A stretch of 64,000 nucleotides of DNA, from the NCBI RefSeq assembly GCF_900187995.1, contig NZ_FZNZ01000015.1:25524-89523 (forward strand), in the 5' to 3' direction. This DNA is from Prevotella jejuni. Lineage in GTDB: Bacteria; Bacteroidota; Bacteroidia; Bacteroidales; Bacteroidaceae. This document shows, in pieces, positions 1-9,835 of this stretch (positions are counted from its first letter, which is position 1; each line of letters starts with the position of its first letter). A program made the translations under genes and the position numbers. Under the pieces are notes generated by a model, which was not told the origin of the DNA, did no database searches, and saw only the letters and a program-made list of their open reading frames with translations.

Positions 1-700
1 TGTCGCCCACGTTGTCGGCAATCGTAGCCGGGTTGCGTGGGTCGTCCTCAGGGATGTTTGCTTCCACCTTACCAACGAGGTCGGCCCCTACATCGGCAGC
101 CTTCGTATAGATACCACCACCCACACGAGCAAACAACGCCTGCGTCGAAGCACCCATACCGAAGGTCAACATCGTAGTCGTGATAGTGATAAGCATCTCG
201 CTTGTCGTCATCTTGTCAGCATAGAACCAAGTGAGGACAATGAACCAGATGGCTATGTCTAACAAGCCTAATCCAACGACAACAAGACCCATGACGGCAC
301 CCGAACGGAAGGCAATCTTGAGTCCGTCGTTGAGTCCATTACGTGCTGCATTGGCCGTTCTGGCACTGGCGTAGGTGGCAGTCTTCATCCCGAAGAAGCC
401 TGCAAGACCAGAGAAGAAACCACCAGTAAGGAATGCGAATGGCACCCATTCATTCTGTGCATTGAAGCCGTAAGCCATGATTGCGAAGACAATCGCAAGG
501 ACAACAAAGACAATCAAAACGACTTTGTACTGCTGTTTCAGATAGGCCATAGCACCACGACGCACGTATTCAGCAATCTCAATCATGCGGGGTGTGCCCT
601 CTTCAGACCTCATCATAGATTTGAAGAAATACCATGCCATCCCCAAGGCGCACACCGATGCGATGGGAATAAGCCAAAAGACTTGTGGAATGTGTTCCAT
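1..700 (-). CDS. hppA: Membrane-bound ion-translocating pyrophosphatase, N-terminal part (runs off left edge)
   Basis: Reading the minus strand from an ATG at 700 gives an open frame that starts MEHIPQVFWLIPIASV and stays open to the left edge, so about 233 residues are visible and the C-terminal two thirds are missing. It has alternating hydrophobic helices and the family's conserved cytoplasmic stretch KAADVGADLVGKVE followed by IPEDDPRNPATIADNVGD, the pyrophosphate-binding segment of H+/Na+-pumping pyrophosphatases. The enzyme couples hydrolysis of pyrophosphate to Na+ or H+ export across the inner membrane. The visible part does not decide which ion is pumped. The gene has its own promoter and faces a 2.9-kb non-coding stretch. 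Confidence 0.95.
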   Translation of the reverse strand, partial: MEHIPQVFWLIPIASVCALGMAWYFFKSMMRSEEGTPRMIEIAEYVRRGAMAYLKQQYKVVLIVFVVLAIVFAIMAYGFNAQNEWVPFAFLTGGFFSGLAGFFGMKTATYASARTANAARNGLNDGLKIAFRSGAVMGLVVVGLGLLDIAIWFIVLTWFYADKMTTSEMLITITTTMLTFGMGASTQALFARVGGGIYTKAADVGADLVGKVEANIPEDDPRNPATIADNVGD

Positions 701-746
701 AATTCGAAGTTTTTAGGTTGTTGTAATGATAGATTCAAAGATGTCG

Positions 747-754
747 CAAATATA
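747..754 (-). promoter_or_regulatory. hppA promoter, -7 box
   Basis: On the minus strand this reads TATATTTG, a perfect match to the Bacteroidetes -7 element TAnnTTTG. It lies about 47 nt upstream of the hppA start codon. A TTG lies about 18 nt further upstream, as expected for the -33 element. Confidence 0.6.
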
Positions 755-904
755 TAAAAAAATATTGATTGTCAAGTGATTTGGGGTAAAAAAGATAGGA
801 GAAAATGTCATAGTAAAACAGAATGAAGCTATAAAGGACCTCACTCCCAACTCCAATCGGCCTCACCCTCGACCCTAACCGGCCTCATTCCCGACCTCCA
901 ATCG

Positions 905-1230
905 GCCTCACCCCCGACCCCTCTCCGAATGGAGAGGGGCGTGATTACTGAGGTTACCCCTGCTTCGCTGCTTTTTTCTTGATGGGGGTATGCTGTTGAT
1001 CCGAGCCCCTCTGTGGACAATCATTAACGCTTAACATTCAACACCTAACACCCACCAGAAGCCTCACCCCCAGCCCCTCTCCGAATGGAGAGGGGAGTAA
1101 TCACCGAGATACCCCTGCATGTCCTCCAGATGTTCAGTGGCCCATCTCCTATCATCAGCAGGCCAAAAGGGGTAACCTCACATACTACTCCCCTCTCCAT
1201 TCGGAGAGGGGTTGGGGGTGAGGCCTCTGT
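905..1230. repeat. Dispersed C/G-rich repeats (gagaggggNNgg type), several copies
   Basis: Copies of one element occur here in both orientations. Its core is a small hairpin built on CCCCTCTCCGAATGGAGAGGGG flanked by 'cctcacccc(c/a)a(a/g)' on one side and 'gtgattactgaggttacccct' on the other. Copies are seen at about 905-961, 1068-1112 and 1167-1222, and again at 3511-3567 and 23802-23845. No gene is supported here; the short open frames are produced by the repeats. Confidence 0.7.
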
Positions 1231-1279
1231 GATATCTGTATGCCGGAGGCGTTCTGTGGGTTCAAAACTTTGCGTAAAA

Positions 1280-1735
1280 AGGTTCTGTTAAATCTGTGAG
1301 TTCTGTGAGAGAAAAAACTCCCCAGCGACTTTCGCGGTTCTTATCTTATCGAGAGGGTGCGTACTATTTCTCACAGAAAAACACAGATGAACAGAACACA
1401 CAAAGGCCCACAGAGACATTAAGTCAACCGATTTCACAGAACCTTACAGCCATCTTTGGCAGTAACGTTCTGTGAATTTTGTATGCCGGAGGCGTTCTGT
1501 GAGTTCGAAACTTTGCGCAAATATGTTCTGTTAAATCTGTGAGATCTGTGAGAGACAAAATTCCCCACGAATTAAACTTTGCGCAAAAATGTTCTGTTAA
1601 ATCTGTGAGTTCAGTGAGAGTAAAAACTCCCCAGCGACTTTCGCGGTTCTTATCTTATCGAGAGGGTGCGTACTATTTCTCACAGAAAAACACAGATGAA
1701 CAGAACACACAGGGGTCAGAAAAATAGCGGCCCCT
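1280..1735. repeat. Repeat family 'CACAGA' blocks (two long near-direct copies)
   Basis: Blocks reading 'gttctgttaaatctgtgag' followed by 'ttctgtgagagaaaaaactccc' and then 'ctcacagaaaaacacagatg' recur at about 1283-1400, 1520-1560, 1588-1710, 1920-2010, 2860-2990 and, in the other orientation, 11850-12130. They are rich in the words CTGTGAG and CTCACAG, so neighbouring blocks could pair. No coding potential is convincing. Confidence 0.65.
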
Positions 1736-1890
1736 CCCCCGGCCCCTCCCCCGAAGGGAAGGGGAGTAATCACCGAGATACCCCTATAAAAAGGATGTAG
1801 GCTTCGTCATGTCCCTTAATGGCGGTCTTGTAGGGGTAACCTCACATATCACGCCCCTCCCTGCGGGGGAGGGGTTGGGGGAGGGGCCAC
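1731..1890. repeat. Long inverted repeat, left arm (partner at 12186-12352)
   Basis: The segment consists of a C-rich element, a unique-looking spacer containing AAGGATGTAGGC and GTCCCTTAATGGC, and a second G-rich element. The same composite occurs in reverse complement at 12186-12352, including the spacer, about 10.4 kb away. The two arms enclose the block from the nitroreductase to dnaA. Confidence 0.7.
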
Positions 1891-2265
1891 TCTCTTATGG
1901 GTTCAAAACTTTGCGTAAAAATGTTCTGTTAAATCTGTGAGTTCTGTGAGAGAAAAAACTCCCCAGCGAATCTCAAAAACGTTCTTTTTCTCACAGAGAA
2001 CACAGATGAGCAGAACACACAGGGCTCATAGAGAGAGGTTTGCCCTCCCTCGACCCCTGCTTTTCACCCCTCCGTGTCCTGCTGTTCAGACCTCCGAGAC
2101 ACTGCCTCGTAGCCCCCTTCCTCTCCATGCAACAAGTCTTCCCTGTCGTGAAAAATCATTACACATCATCAAACTAACTACCACAAGACAAGCAAAAATC
2201 ATCATTTACAACCAAGCATATAACTCACAAGAAATCAGCTAATTACATTTAGCATTTGAGTATAT

Positions 2266-2345
2266 GCCCTCCTTGCTTGCAGAAGACGCCCTTCATGGGA
2301 CAAGAAAGCCATGTTCTCGAACGTTGAAAGCCCTCTTCTTGCATC
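2266..2345 (-). repeat. 22-bp-period repeat array (degenerate, 4 units)
   Basis: Read on the minus strand, words related to GCAAGAAGGGC recur at plus positions 2266, 2288, about 2309 and 2330, i.e. every 20-22 bp, with unrelated sequence between them. The array belongs to the same family as the one at 12597-12706. Confidence 0.55.
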
Positions 2346-2499
2346 AAGCCAGGCCTTTATTTGAAAAGAGAGGAGAATGGTTAGCGAAATATCCTTACAT
2401 TTTCTATTTACATAGTTAGTTTTCCGTCTCTCACAAACGACATTTCCATCTCTCACAAAGGACAATCTTCTCCCTCACAAAGGATAATATTCTCTCTCA

Positions 2500-3633
2500 C
2501 AGATTTACACAGAAAAACAGAACAAACAAACTTTCACAGAGACATTAAGTCAACTGAAAACACAGAGCGTTACAGCCAACATCCATCACCCAACATCCTT
2601 CTTTTGCTAATCATCAACACCCAACAACCATCACCCAACACCCTTCTTTGGCAGTAACGCTCTGTGATATCTGTATGCCGAAGGCGTTCTGTGGGCTCGA
2701 AATGTGCACCAAAAGGCTCAGTGAACTCTGTGCGCTCTGTGAGAGAAAAAACCTTTACGAAGTATGTAAGCAGCCTAATAGGGGTAACCTCACATATCAC
2801 ACCCCTCCCTGCGGGGGAGGGGTTGGGGGAGGGGCCACTCTCTTATGGGTTCGAAACTGTGCGCAATAACGCACTGTTAAATCTGTGAGATCTGTGAGAG
2901 AAAAAACTCTCCAGCGAGTTGTTTGTGTGTCATCTCATAGAGTGGGTGCGTTCTATTTCTCACAGAAAAACACAGAAGAACAGAATACACAGGTTTCCAC
3001 AGAGACATTAAGTCAACCGATTTCACAGAACCTTACAGCCAACGTTAGCTAATCATCAGCACCTAACACTCATCACCCAACACCCACCAAAGATAGTCAT
3101 TAACACCCAACATTCACCACCTAACACCCACCAAAGCTAATCATTAACACCCAACATTCAATACCCAACACCCACCATTCACCACCTAACACCCACCACT
3201 CAAGCCCTAACTTGGCTATATATAATAAGGAGTAGTTGATTAAGAATATTGAAGGATGGCTATAATAGAATATGAAGGGAGCGTTAGTGGCTTACGTATT
3301 AGATATTAGCTGCCAGTTTGTTGAATATTTATAGGTGATATGAAGAGGGTTAACTAAGTTCGTGCGGAGTATTGGTGTAATAATAAGAAAGGGTAGGGAA
3401 GAATGCTGTAGTTGGTTGATAGTGTGCAAGATAGGGGTTTAGTAATAGCATAATATTAGTCGTCTCTCTCGAAGAGTTGGGAGAGTAATTTGGATAACTA
3501 TATCGAGTAAATAGGGGTATCACGGTAATCACGCCCCTCTCCATTCGGAGAGGGGTTGGGGGTGAGGTTCTCTGTTGGGTGATGGGTGATGGGTGTTAGG
3601 TGTTGAAGGTGGGCTGTTAGTGGGTTGTTAATC
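2500..3633. other. Non-coding repeat-rich stretch up to the nitroreductase
   Basis: This contains further 'CACAGA' blocks, a C/G-rich element at about 2778-2838, and at about 3040-3210 a run of 'caacacctaacacccaccaaa' words in which CAACACCCA and CACCTAACA alternate. That run is the reverse complement of the family at 23411-23540. From 3215 to 3510 nothing is recognised; another C/G-rich element closes the stretch at 3511-3567. No gene is supported. Confidence 0.6.
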
Positions 3634-4371
3634 CTACATAAAGCCTTGTTCTTTCAGCGTCTTTAGCAACACTTCGGAGATTGCTTCATTCGCCTCCTTA
3701 GTATATCTTAGGTCGGTGAACACCTGTGCGAGCGTCTCTTTATGGTTGATTTCCACAAAGTGTTTATTCTCTTCGAGTTGTTCCTTAGGGGTGTAGAACG
3801 TATCAATGCGGGCTGGAGTATAATCGTTGTAAGTCTCGTTATGGATGATACTATCGATAGGCAGGCGGTCGGTGAGGGGTGGGTTCTCATCGGGCCAACC
3901 GAGGGTGATGGTTGCAACAGGCATGACAAGGCGAGGCAGACCGAGCGTCTTAATAATCGACTGCGGGTTATAGATAGTCGTTCCCAAGAAACATGTGCCT
4001 AATCCCTCCTCCTCGGCAAGGTTGCAGAAGGTCTGACAGTAGAGCAGCGCATCAGTAGCCGCATTGAGGAACGAAAGGAAATTGTCGTAGCCAGGCATAG
4101 CCTTACGGTTCTCCGCCCAAAGCGTAGTACGACGGAAGTCAGCGCAGAACGTGAGAACAACAGGAGCCCCAGTCACCATCGGTTGATTAAAGTGAGCCGG
4201 TGCAAGTTGCACCTTCTTCTCCGCTTCCCGAGTAATGACAACCGAGTAGAGCTGCAGGTTACCCATTGTAGGAGTACGTTCCGCCTTCTCCAACAAAGTT
4301 CTTATTAAATCCTCAGACACCTCCTTAGAGGTATATTTCCTTATAGTCTTTCTGTTATTAAACATTTCCAT
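3634..4371 (-). CDS. Nitroreductase family protein
   Basis: About 245 residues starting MEMFNNRKTIRKYTSKEVSE. This is the typical beginning of FMN-dependent nitroreductases, where the RxxIRKY stretch binds the flavin phosphate. NLQLYSVVIT and the later LGTCFLGTTIYNPQSI and VMPVATITLGWPDENP are family landmarks. Such enzymes reduce nitro-aromatic or quinone-like compounds with NAD(P)H in the cytoplasm; the substrate cannot be told. The frame is open up to 4509, but the start at 4371 (or 4365) is preferred because it lies just downstream of a good promoter box and the longer version would run through that promoter and into nrdJ. It is divergent from nrdJ, with under 100 bp between them. Confidence 0.88.
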   Translation of the reverse strand: MEMFNNRKTIRKYTSKEVSEDLIRTLLEKAERTPTMGNLQLYSVVITREAEKKVQLAPAHFNQPMVTGAPVVLTFCADFRRTTLWAENRKAMPGYDNFLSFLNAATDALLYCQTFCNLAEEEGLGTCFLGTTIYNPQSIIKTLGLPRLVMPVATITLGWPDENPPLTDRLPIDSIIHNETYNDYTPARIDTFYTPKEQLEENKHFVEINHKETLAQVFTDLRYTKEANEAISEVLLKTLKEQGFM

Positions 4372-4391
4372 TTTAGATGATTTTAATGCTA

Positions 4392-4399
4392 CAAAGTTA
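4392..4399 (-). promoter_or_regulatory. Nitroreductase promoter, -7 box
   Basis: The minus strand reads TAACTTTG (TAnnTTTG) 20 nt upstream of the start at 4371. On the plus strand TAACTTCG at 4432-4439 is a weaker box that could serve the divergent nrdJ gene. Confidence 0.55.
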
Positions 4400-4467
4400 A
4401 GTAAATGTTTTCTATTTTGGAAAACAATTCGTAACTTCGCAGACGAAAAAAATCTAAAACAGCGATA

Positions 4468-7068
4468 ATGACAACCAATCAAACTTACTCTTTCGACGAG
4501 GCCTTCCAAGCTACCTTAGCTTATTTCGGTGGCGACGAACTTGCTGCTCGAGTGTGGGTCAACAAGTATGCGATGAAAGATAGCTATGGTAACATCTACG
4601 AGAAGTCGCCAGAACAGATGCACTGGCGCATAGCTAACGAGATAGCACGTATTGAGCAGAAATATAAGAATCCATTGACGGCACAAGAGGTGTTCGACCT
4701 CTTAGACCATTTCAGATATATTATCCCAGCTGGTAGTCCGATGACTGGTATTGGTAACAACCATCAGGTGGCATCGCTCTCCAACTGTTTTGTCATCGGC
4801 TTAGACGGTAATGCCGATTCATACGGTGCTATCATGCGTATCGACGAAGAGCAGGTACAACTGATGAAACGCCGTGGTGGCGTTGGTCATGACCTCTCCC
4901 ACATTCGTCCGAAAGGTTCGCCAGTGAACAACTCAGCCCTGACCTCTACAGGTCTTGTCCCTTTCATGGAGCGTTATTCGAACAGTACACGTGAGGTGGC
5001 ACAGGACGGTAGGCGTGGAGCCTTGATGCTTTCGGTAAGTATCAAACACCCCGATTCAGAGGCATTCATCGATGCCAAGATGGAAGAAGGTAAGGTGACA
5101 GGTGCCAATGTGTCTGTGAAGATAACCGACGAGTTCATGCAAGCCGTCGTTGAAGGTAAACCTTACGTACAGCAGTTCCCTATTGATAGCGATGAGCCAG
5201 CCGTTACCAAGGAGGTGTCGGCCAAGGAACTGTGGGAGAAGATAGTACATAACGCATGGAAGAGTGCCGAGCCAGGCGTGCTGTTCTGGGACACGATAAT
5301 CCGTGAGAGCATCCCCGACTGTTATGCTGACCTTGGTTTCCAGACCGTTTCAACAAACCCATGTGGAGAGATACCCCTCTGTCCTTACGATAGTTGTAGA
5401 CTCTTGTCATTGAACCTCTACTCCTACGTTATCGACCCATTCACAGACCATGCACGTTTTGACAAAGAGTTGTTTGAACGTCATGCACAGCTCGCACAGC
5501 GACTCATGGACGACATCATCGACCTTGAAATGGAGAAGATAGACCTCATCCTAACGAAGATTAAGAGCGATCCACAGCAAGATGAGGTGAAGAGTGCAGA
5601 GTATCATCTTTGGGAGAAGATAAAGAAGAAGAGTTGTCTGGGTCGACGCACAGGAGTGGGTATCACGGCCGAGGGCGATATGATAGCTGCTATGGGGCTA
5701 CGTTATGGAACGCAGGAAGCAACCGATTTCTCCGTTTCCATTCATCGTGCATTAGCCCTGAATGCTTATCGCTCATCAGTGACAATGGCACAGGAGCGTG
5801 GTGCCTTCGAGATATATGATGCTAAGCGTGAGGCGAACAATCCGTTTATTCTACGATTGAAGGAGGCCGATGCGCAGCTCTACGAGGATATGAAGAGGTA
5901 TGGTCGTAGGAATATAGCCTGCTTGACGATAGCCCCTACGGGTACAACCTCGCTCATGACACAGACGACATCAGGTATCGAACCAGTCTTCATGCCTGTC
6001 TATAAGCGTCGTCGTAAGGTTAATCCTAATGATACAGACGTACATGTAGACTTCGTCGACGAGGTTGGCGATTCCTTCGAAGAGTACATTGTCTACCACC
6101 GTAAGTTCCTTACATGGATGGAGGTGAACGGGATTGACACACAAAAGAGGTATAGCCAAGAAGAAATAGACGAACTTGTGAAACGCTCTCCTTATTATAA
6201 AGCAACGGCAAACGACGTCGATTGGCTGATGAAGGTGCGTATGCAAGGTGAGATACAGAAGTGGGTTGACCACTCTATATCCGTGACAGTGAACCTACCT
6301 AACCAAGTTGATGAGGCTCTGGTTAATAAGCTTTATGTCGAGGCATGGCGTAGTGGATGCAAGGGCTGCACCATCTATCGTGATGGAAGCCGTTCGGGTG
6401 TGATGATATCAGTGTCAAAGAAAGACAAGACCAAGGAGAACAAGCCTGCTGATGAGGAGAAGGCAAAGGACTTAAACTCAGCTGAAGAGCATCACGAGCA
6501 CATCTGCAATCATCCACAAGTTATTGAGGTGCGCCCAAAGGAACTGGAGTGTGATGTCGTGAGGTTCCAAAACAACAAAGAGAAATGGGTGGCCTTCGTA
6601 GGTTTGTTAGAGGGTTATCCCTACGAGATCTTCACGGGCTTGCAAGATGACGAGGAAGGTATCGCCCTTCCAAAGAGCGTTACAAAGGGTAAGATCATCA
6701 AGCAGACCGCAGAAGACGGTACACATCGTTACGACTTTCAGTTTGAGAACAAGCGTGGTTATAAGACCACTGTCGAGGGCTTATCAGAGAAGTTTAATCC
6801 AGAGTATTGGAACTATGCGAAGCTGATTTCTGGTGTCTTACGCTACAGGATGCCTATCGATCATGTCATCAAGCTCGTCGGCTCGCTGCAACTAAAGAGT
6901 GAAAGCATTAACACATGGAAGAATGGTGTGGAGCGCGCATTGAAGAAGTACGTCACTGATGGGACCAGTGCTTCAGGCTTAAAATGTCCTGTTTGTGGAC
7001 AGGAGACCCTTGTCTATCAAGAAGGCTGCCTTATCTGCACCAACTGTGGGGCCTCACGTTGCGGATAG
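4468..7068 (+). CDS. nrdJ: Adenosylcobalamin-dependent (class II) ribonucleoside-diphosphate reductase
   Basis: 866 residues. The enzyme makes deoxyribonucleotides from ribonucleotides using a B12-derived radical, so it works with or without oxygen. Visible landmarks are VASLSNCFVI near residue 107, GGVGHDLSHIRPKGSPVNN, the finger-loop region NPCGEIPLCPYDSCRLLSLNL, and APTGTTSLMTQTTSGIEP, which are diagnostic of this family. The last 25 residues hold two CxxC pairs (CPVCGQE and CTNC), the C-terminal cysteine region that re-reduces the active site. It is divergent from the nitroreductase and is followed 57 nt later by folB. Its use implies dependence on cobalamin uptake or synthesis encoded elsewhere. 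Confidence 0.96.
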   Translation: MTTNQTYSFDEAFQATLAYFGGDELAARVWVNKYAMKDSYGNIYEKSPEQMHWRIANEIARIEQKYKNPLTAQEVFDLLDHFRYIIPAGSPMTGIGNNHQVASLSNCFVIGLDGNADSYGAIMRIDEEQVQLMKRRGGVGHDLSHIRPKGSPVNNSALTSTGLVPFMERYSNSTREVAQDGRRGALMLSVSIKHPDSEAFIDAKMEEGKVTGANVSVKITDEFMQAVVEGKPYVQQFPIDSDEPAVTKEVSAKELWEKIVHNAWKSAEPGVLFWDTIIRESIPDCYADLGFQTVSTNPCGEIPLCPYDSCRLLSLNLYSYVIDPFTDHARFDKELFERHAQLAQRLMDDIIDLEMEKIDLILTKIKSDPQQDEVKSAEYHLWEKIKKKSCLGRRTGVGITAEGDMIAAMGLRYGTQEATDFSVSIHRALALNAYRSSVTMAQERGAFEIYDAKREANNPFILRLKEADAQLYEDMKRYGRRNIACLTIAPTGTTSLMTQTTSGIEPVFMPVYKRRRKVNPNDTDVHVDFVDEVGDSFEEYIVYHRKFLTWMEVNGIDTQKRYSQEEIDELVKRSPYYKATANDVDWLMKVRMQGEIQKWVDHSISVTVNLPNQVDEALVNKLYVEAWRSGCKGCTIYRDGSRSGVMISVSKKDKTKENKPADEEKAKDLNSAEEHHEHICNHPQVIEVRPKELECDVVRFQNNKEKWVAFVGLLEGYPYEIFTGLQDDEEGIALPKSVTKGKIIKQTAEDGTHRYDFQFENKRGYKTTVEGLSEKFNPEYWNYAKLISGVLRYRMPIDHVIKLVGSLQLKSESINTWKNGVERALKKYVTDGTSASGLKCPVCGQETLVYQEGCLICTNCGASRCG

Positions 7069-7125
7069 CACTCAGTATGAACCCAGAGGACAAAGGCCTT
7101 CTTTTGTCCTCACTTCTCGTAAGTA

Positions 7126-7512
7126 ATGATGAAAATAATGACAAGTTACATTCTTCTGCAGGGTCTTCAATTCCATGCTCGTATAGGAGTAGGAGCGCAG
7201 GAGCGTGTTGTAGGTAATCTTTATGTTGTCGACCTCCGTATAGGCTATCCCTTTGCTAAGGCCATGGAGAGCGATGATGTCGCCGACACGCTGAACTATG
7301 CAACGGTGTTCGACATCGTTAGAGAAGTGATGAGTCGACCCGCCCGTCTGTTAGAGTCAGCCGCTGGTTCCCTTGTTAAAGAGCTGTCAGTCGCCTTCCC
7401 AGAGATAAGTAGTATCGACTTAAAGATAGTCAAGAAAAACCCACCCATGGGTGCTGATAGTGAAGGGGCAGGCGTTGAATTACACTTAATAAATGATAAA
7501 ACCAAAGATTAG
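7126..7512 (+). CDS. folB: Dihydroneopterin aldolase
   Basis: 128 residues (or 124 if the start at 7138, MTSYILLQGLQFHARIGV, is used). FolB converts dihydroneopterin to hydroxymethyl-dihydropterin plus glycolaldehyde in folate synthesis. The family signature is clear: LQGLQFHARIGVGAQERVVGN, then LNYATVFDIVREVM, then LESAAGSLVKEL and a C-terminal strand with KIVKKNPPMG. Length matches the family. The end of the frame overlaps the longest possible upstream extension of the amidase gene, so these genes are tightly packed and probably co-transcribed. Confidence 0.93.
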   Translation: MMKIMTSYILLQGLQFHARIGVGAQERVVGNLYVVDLRIGYPFAKAMESDDVADTLNYATVFDIVREVMSRPARLLESAAGSLVKELSVAFPEISSIDLKIVKKNPPMGADSEGAGVELHLINDKTKD

Positions 7513-7564
7513 AGCCATGGTTTCCCACCGAAAAGCCGTATCTTTGTTCCCTAAAGAATTAAGT

Positions 7565-8842
7565 ATGTTTAAGAAAATATCGCTTCTCTTTGTCTTCTTG
7601 GTCATGTTTGCTGGTCTTACATGGGCTGCAGACGGGCGTTTCACACTGGTTATCGACCCCGGTCATGGTGGTCATGATGCTGGTGCGATAGGTGCTATAT
7701 CCAAAGAGAAGGACATCAACTTGAATATAGCCTTGGCTTTTGGGCGTTATGTAGAGCGTAATATGCCCGACGTCAATGTGATTTATACGCGTAAGAGCGA
7801 TGTGTTCATTCCTTTACATCAGCGTGCTGATATAGCCAACAAAGCAAAGGCCGACCTGTTTGTATCGGTCCACACGAATTCTGTAGCCTCTGGTCGGTAT
7901 GTGAAAGGGTTCCAAGTTTACACCTTAGGTATGCACCGTGCGAAGGACAACCTTGACGTGGCTAAGCGAGAGAACAGCGTTATCTCGATGGAGAAAGGCT
8001 ATCAGCAGACCTATCAGGGCTTCGACCCTAACTCGTCAGAGAGCTATATCATGTTCGAGTTCATGCAGAATGCGAACATGGAAAGGAGTGTTGAGCTGGC
8101 AAGAATGATACAGAACGCTGTCTGCTCATCGGCTGGTCGTATCGACAAGGGTGTCCATCAGGCTGGTTTCCTTGTCCTTCGTGAGAGTTATATGCCGAGT
8201 TGTCTGATAGAGTTAGGCTTTATCACTGCTGCAGACGAGGAGGAGTATCTTAATTCACCAGAGGGTATTGATGCCATGGCGAGGGGTATCTACAATGCTT
8301 TCGTACAGTATAAGAACAAGTACGACACCCGCATCGTTGTCCCTTACCGCCCTGTTGAGAATAAGAAGATAGTCATCGATCGTGTCATCCCAACGGCCCC
8401 TGTCGACAAACCTCGTACTGTTGTGCCAACGGAGCGACGTCAGACTGTCTCACAGACTGAGAAGCCCCGTCGTATGAGTAAGGTGGAAGAGGCTAAGAAG
8501 CGGATATCGGCTGCTATCAAAGACCTCCTGCCGACGTGCGACGATCGTACTACAGCCCAGGCGAGCGTACCTGTGTTTAAGATACAGGTCATGGCCTCCA
8601 ACAAACAGCTACGCGCTGGTAGTCCGCTGTTCCGAGGCCGCACAGACATCAACTGTACGCAAGAGGGCAATTATTATAAGTACACGGTAGGGTCAAGTAC
8701 GAATTATAATGAGATAGCGCGCATGCGCAACAATCTATTAAAAGACTTCCCACAATCGTTTATAATTGCCTATAAAGACGGCTCACGAATGGATGTCAAC
8801 CAAGCGATATCAGAGTTTCTAAGGAATAAAAAGAATAAGTAA
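7565..8842 (+). CDS. N-acetylmuramoyl-L-alanine amidase with SPOR domain
   Basis: 425 residues from MFKKISLLFVFLVMFAGLTWA, a clear signal peptide. That is why this start is preferred over the upstream ATG at 7493, which would add 24 charged residues in front of it. The amidase_3 domain follows: VIDPGHGGHDAGAIG (zinc histidine), then DLFVSVHTNS and CLIELGFITAADEEEYL (catalytic Glu). After a basic Pro-rich linker, the last 70 residues (FKIQVMASNKQL to the end) resemble a SPOR domain, which binds denuded septal glycan. The protein should split daughter-cell peptidoglycan in the periplasm. It is followed 12 nt later by the MCE gene. Confidence 0.93.
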   Translation: MFKKISLLFVFLVMFAGLTWAADGRFTLVIDPGHGGHDAGAIGAISKEKDINLNIALAFGRYVERNMPDVNVIYTRKSDVFIPLHQRADIANKAKADLFVSVHTNSVASGRYVKGFQVYTLGMHRAKDNLDVAKRENSVISMEKGYQQTYQGFDPNSSESYIMFEFMQNANMERSVELARMIQNAVCSSAGRIDKGVHQAGFLVLRESYMPSCLIELGFITAADEEEYLNSPEGIDAMARGIYNAFVQYKNKYDTRIVVPYRPVENKKIVIDRVIPTAPVDKPRTVVPTERRQTVSQTEKPRRMSKVEEAKKRISAAIKDLLPTCDDRTTAQASVPVFKIQVMASNKQLRAGSPLFRGRTDINCTQEGNYYKYTVGSSTNYNEIARMRNNLLKDFPQSFIIAYKDGSRMDVNQAISEFLRNKKNK

Positions 8843-8854
8843 AGTAAACAAGAT

Positions 8855-9835
8855 ATGAAGAAAGTATTTACGCCACAAGTAAAGATTGCTGTAGTAGCAC
8901 TACTTGCGATCGTTGTATTGTTCTTTGGGATCCAGTTCCTGAAAGGTCTGTCTCTCTTCTCGAATGATGCGCATTATAGGATTAAGTTCAATGATATTAC
9001 GGGCTTATCCACGTCTACTCCTGTCTACGCTCGCGGCTTTAAGGTCGGTGTAGTGCGTGATATCGACTACAACTATGATAAGTTAGGCGAGTCTATCACC
9101 GTTGATATCGATGTAGACAAGACCATGAAGGTGCCAGAAGGTACTACTGCTGAGATTATTAGCGACATCATGGGTAATGTGAAGGTAGTCCTGAAACTTG
9201 GCGACAGCAAGAAGTTGTTGGCTGCTAATGGGTGGATAGATGGGTGCATCAACGATGGTACTTTGGGCGACATAAAGGGTATGGTGCCTGCTATTCAGAA
9301 GATGTTACCTAAGGTAGACAGCATCCTTGGAAGCGTGAACAGCCTCCTTGCCGACCCAGCCCTGCGTACTTCGCTTCATAATGTGGAAGATATAACCACC
9401 AACCTCACCACCACTTCTCGCGAACTCAACCAACTGCTTGCACAAGCCAATGGTGCTTTGCCTACTGTGGTAGGGAAGGCTGGCCGAGTGATGGACAATG
9501 CCAACGGCGTAATGCTCAATGCTAACAAGGGCATAACAGAGGCGCGTGGGGCCATCCGTGGTGCTAACACGATGATGGGCAACCTTAATAATAAGGTGAA
9601 CGAACTTGACATTGCAACGACAATGGCTAAGGTGAACGCTACTATCGACAATATGAACGCCTTTACAGCCAAGCTGAATAGCAACGAGGGAACATTAGGC
9701 TTAATGCTTAATGACGCTAATCTTTATAATAATCTGAATAATACAGTGCGCACAGCAGATAGTCTTTTGACCAATGTCAAGGCTCATCCGAAACGTTATG
9801 TACACTTCTCTCTATTCGGAAGAAAGGACAAGTAA
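8855..9835 (+). CDS. MlaD/MCE family lipid-transport protein
   Basis: 326 residues. The N-terminus MKKVFTPQVKIAVVALLAIVV is a membrane anchor followed by the MCE domain (residues about 36-115: YRIKFNDITGLSTSTPVYARGFKVGVV). The remainder is a long helical region rich in Asn, Thr and Leu. MCE proteins are the periplasmic substrate-binding parts of ABC systems moving phospholipids between the membranes; the ATPase and permease genes are not in this window. It lies 12 nt after the amidase and is probably in the same operon. In Bacteroidetes this amidase-MCE pairing is common. Confidence 0.9.
   Translation: MKKVFTPQVKIAVVALLAIVVLFFGIQFLKGLSLFSNDAHYRIKFNDITGLSTSTPVYARGFKVGVVRDIDYNYDKLGESITVDIDVDKTMKVPEGTTAEIISDIMGNVKVVLKLGDSKKLLAANGWIDGCINDGTLGDIKGMVPAIQKMLPKVDSILGSVNSLLADPALRTSLHNVEDITTNLTTTSRELNQLLAQANGALPTVVGKAGRVMDNANGVMLNANKGITEARGAIRGANTMMGNLNNKVNELDIATTMAKVNATIDNMNAFTAKLNSNEGTLGLMLNDANLYNNLNNTVRTADSLLTNVKAHPKRYVHFSLFGRKDK

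Noticed and set aside
2235..2465. 76-codon minus-strand frame
   Set aside because: It overlaps the 22-bp-period repeat array and has no family likeness.
1085..2888. Many frames of 60-100 codons in the repeat region
   Set aside because: They translate copies of dispersed repeats, differ in frame between copies, and have no start context or family likeness.
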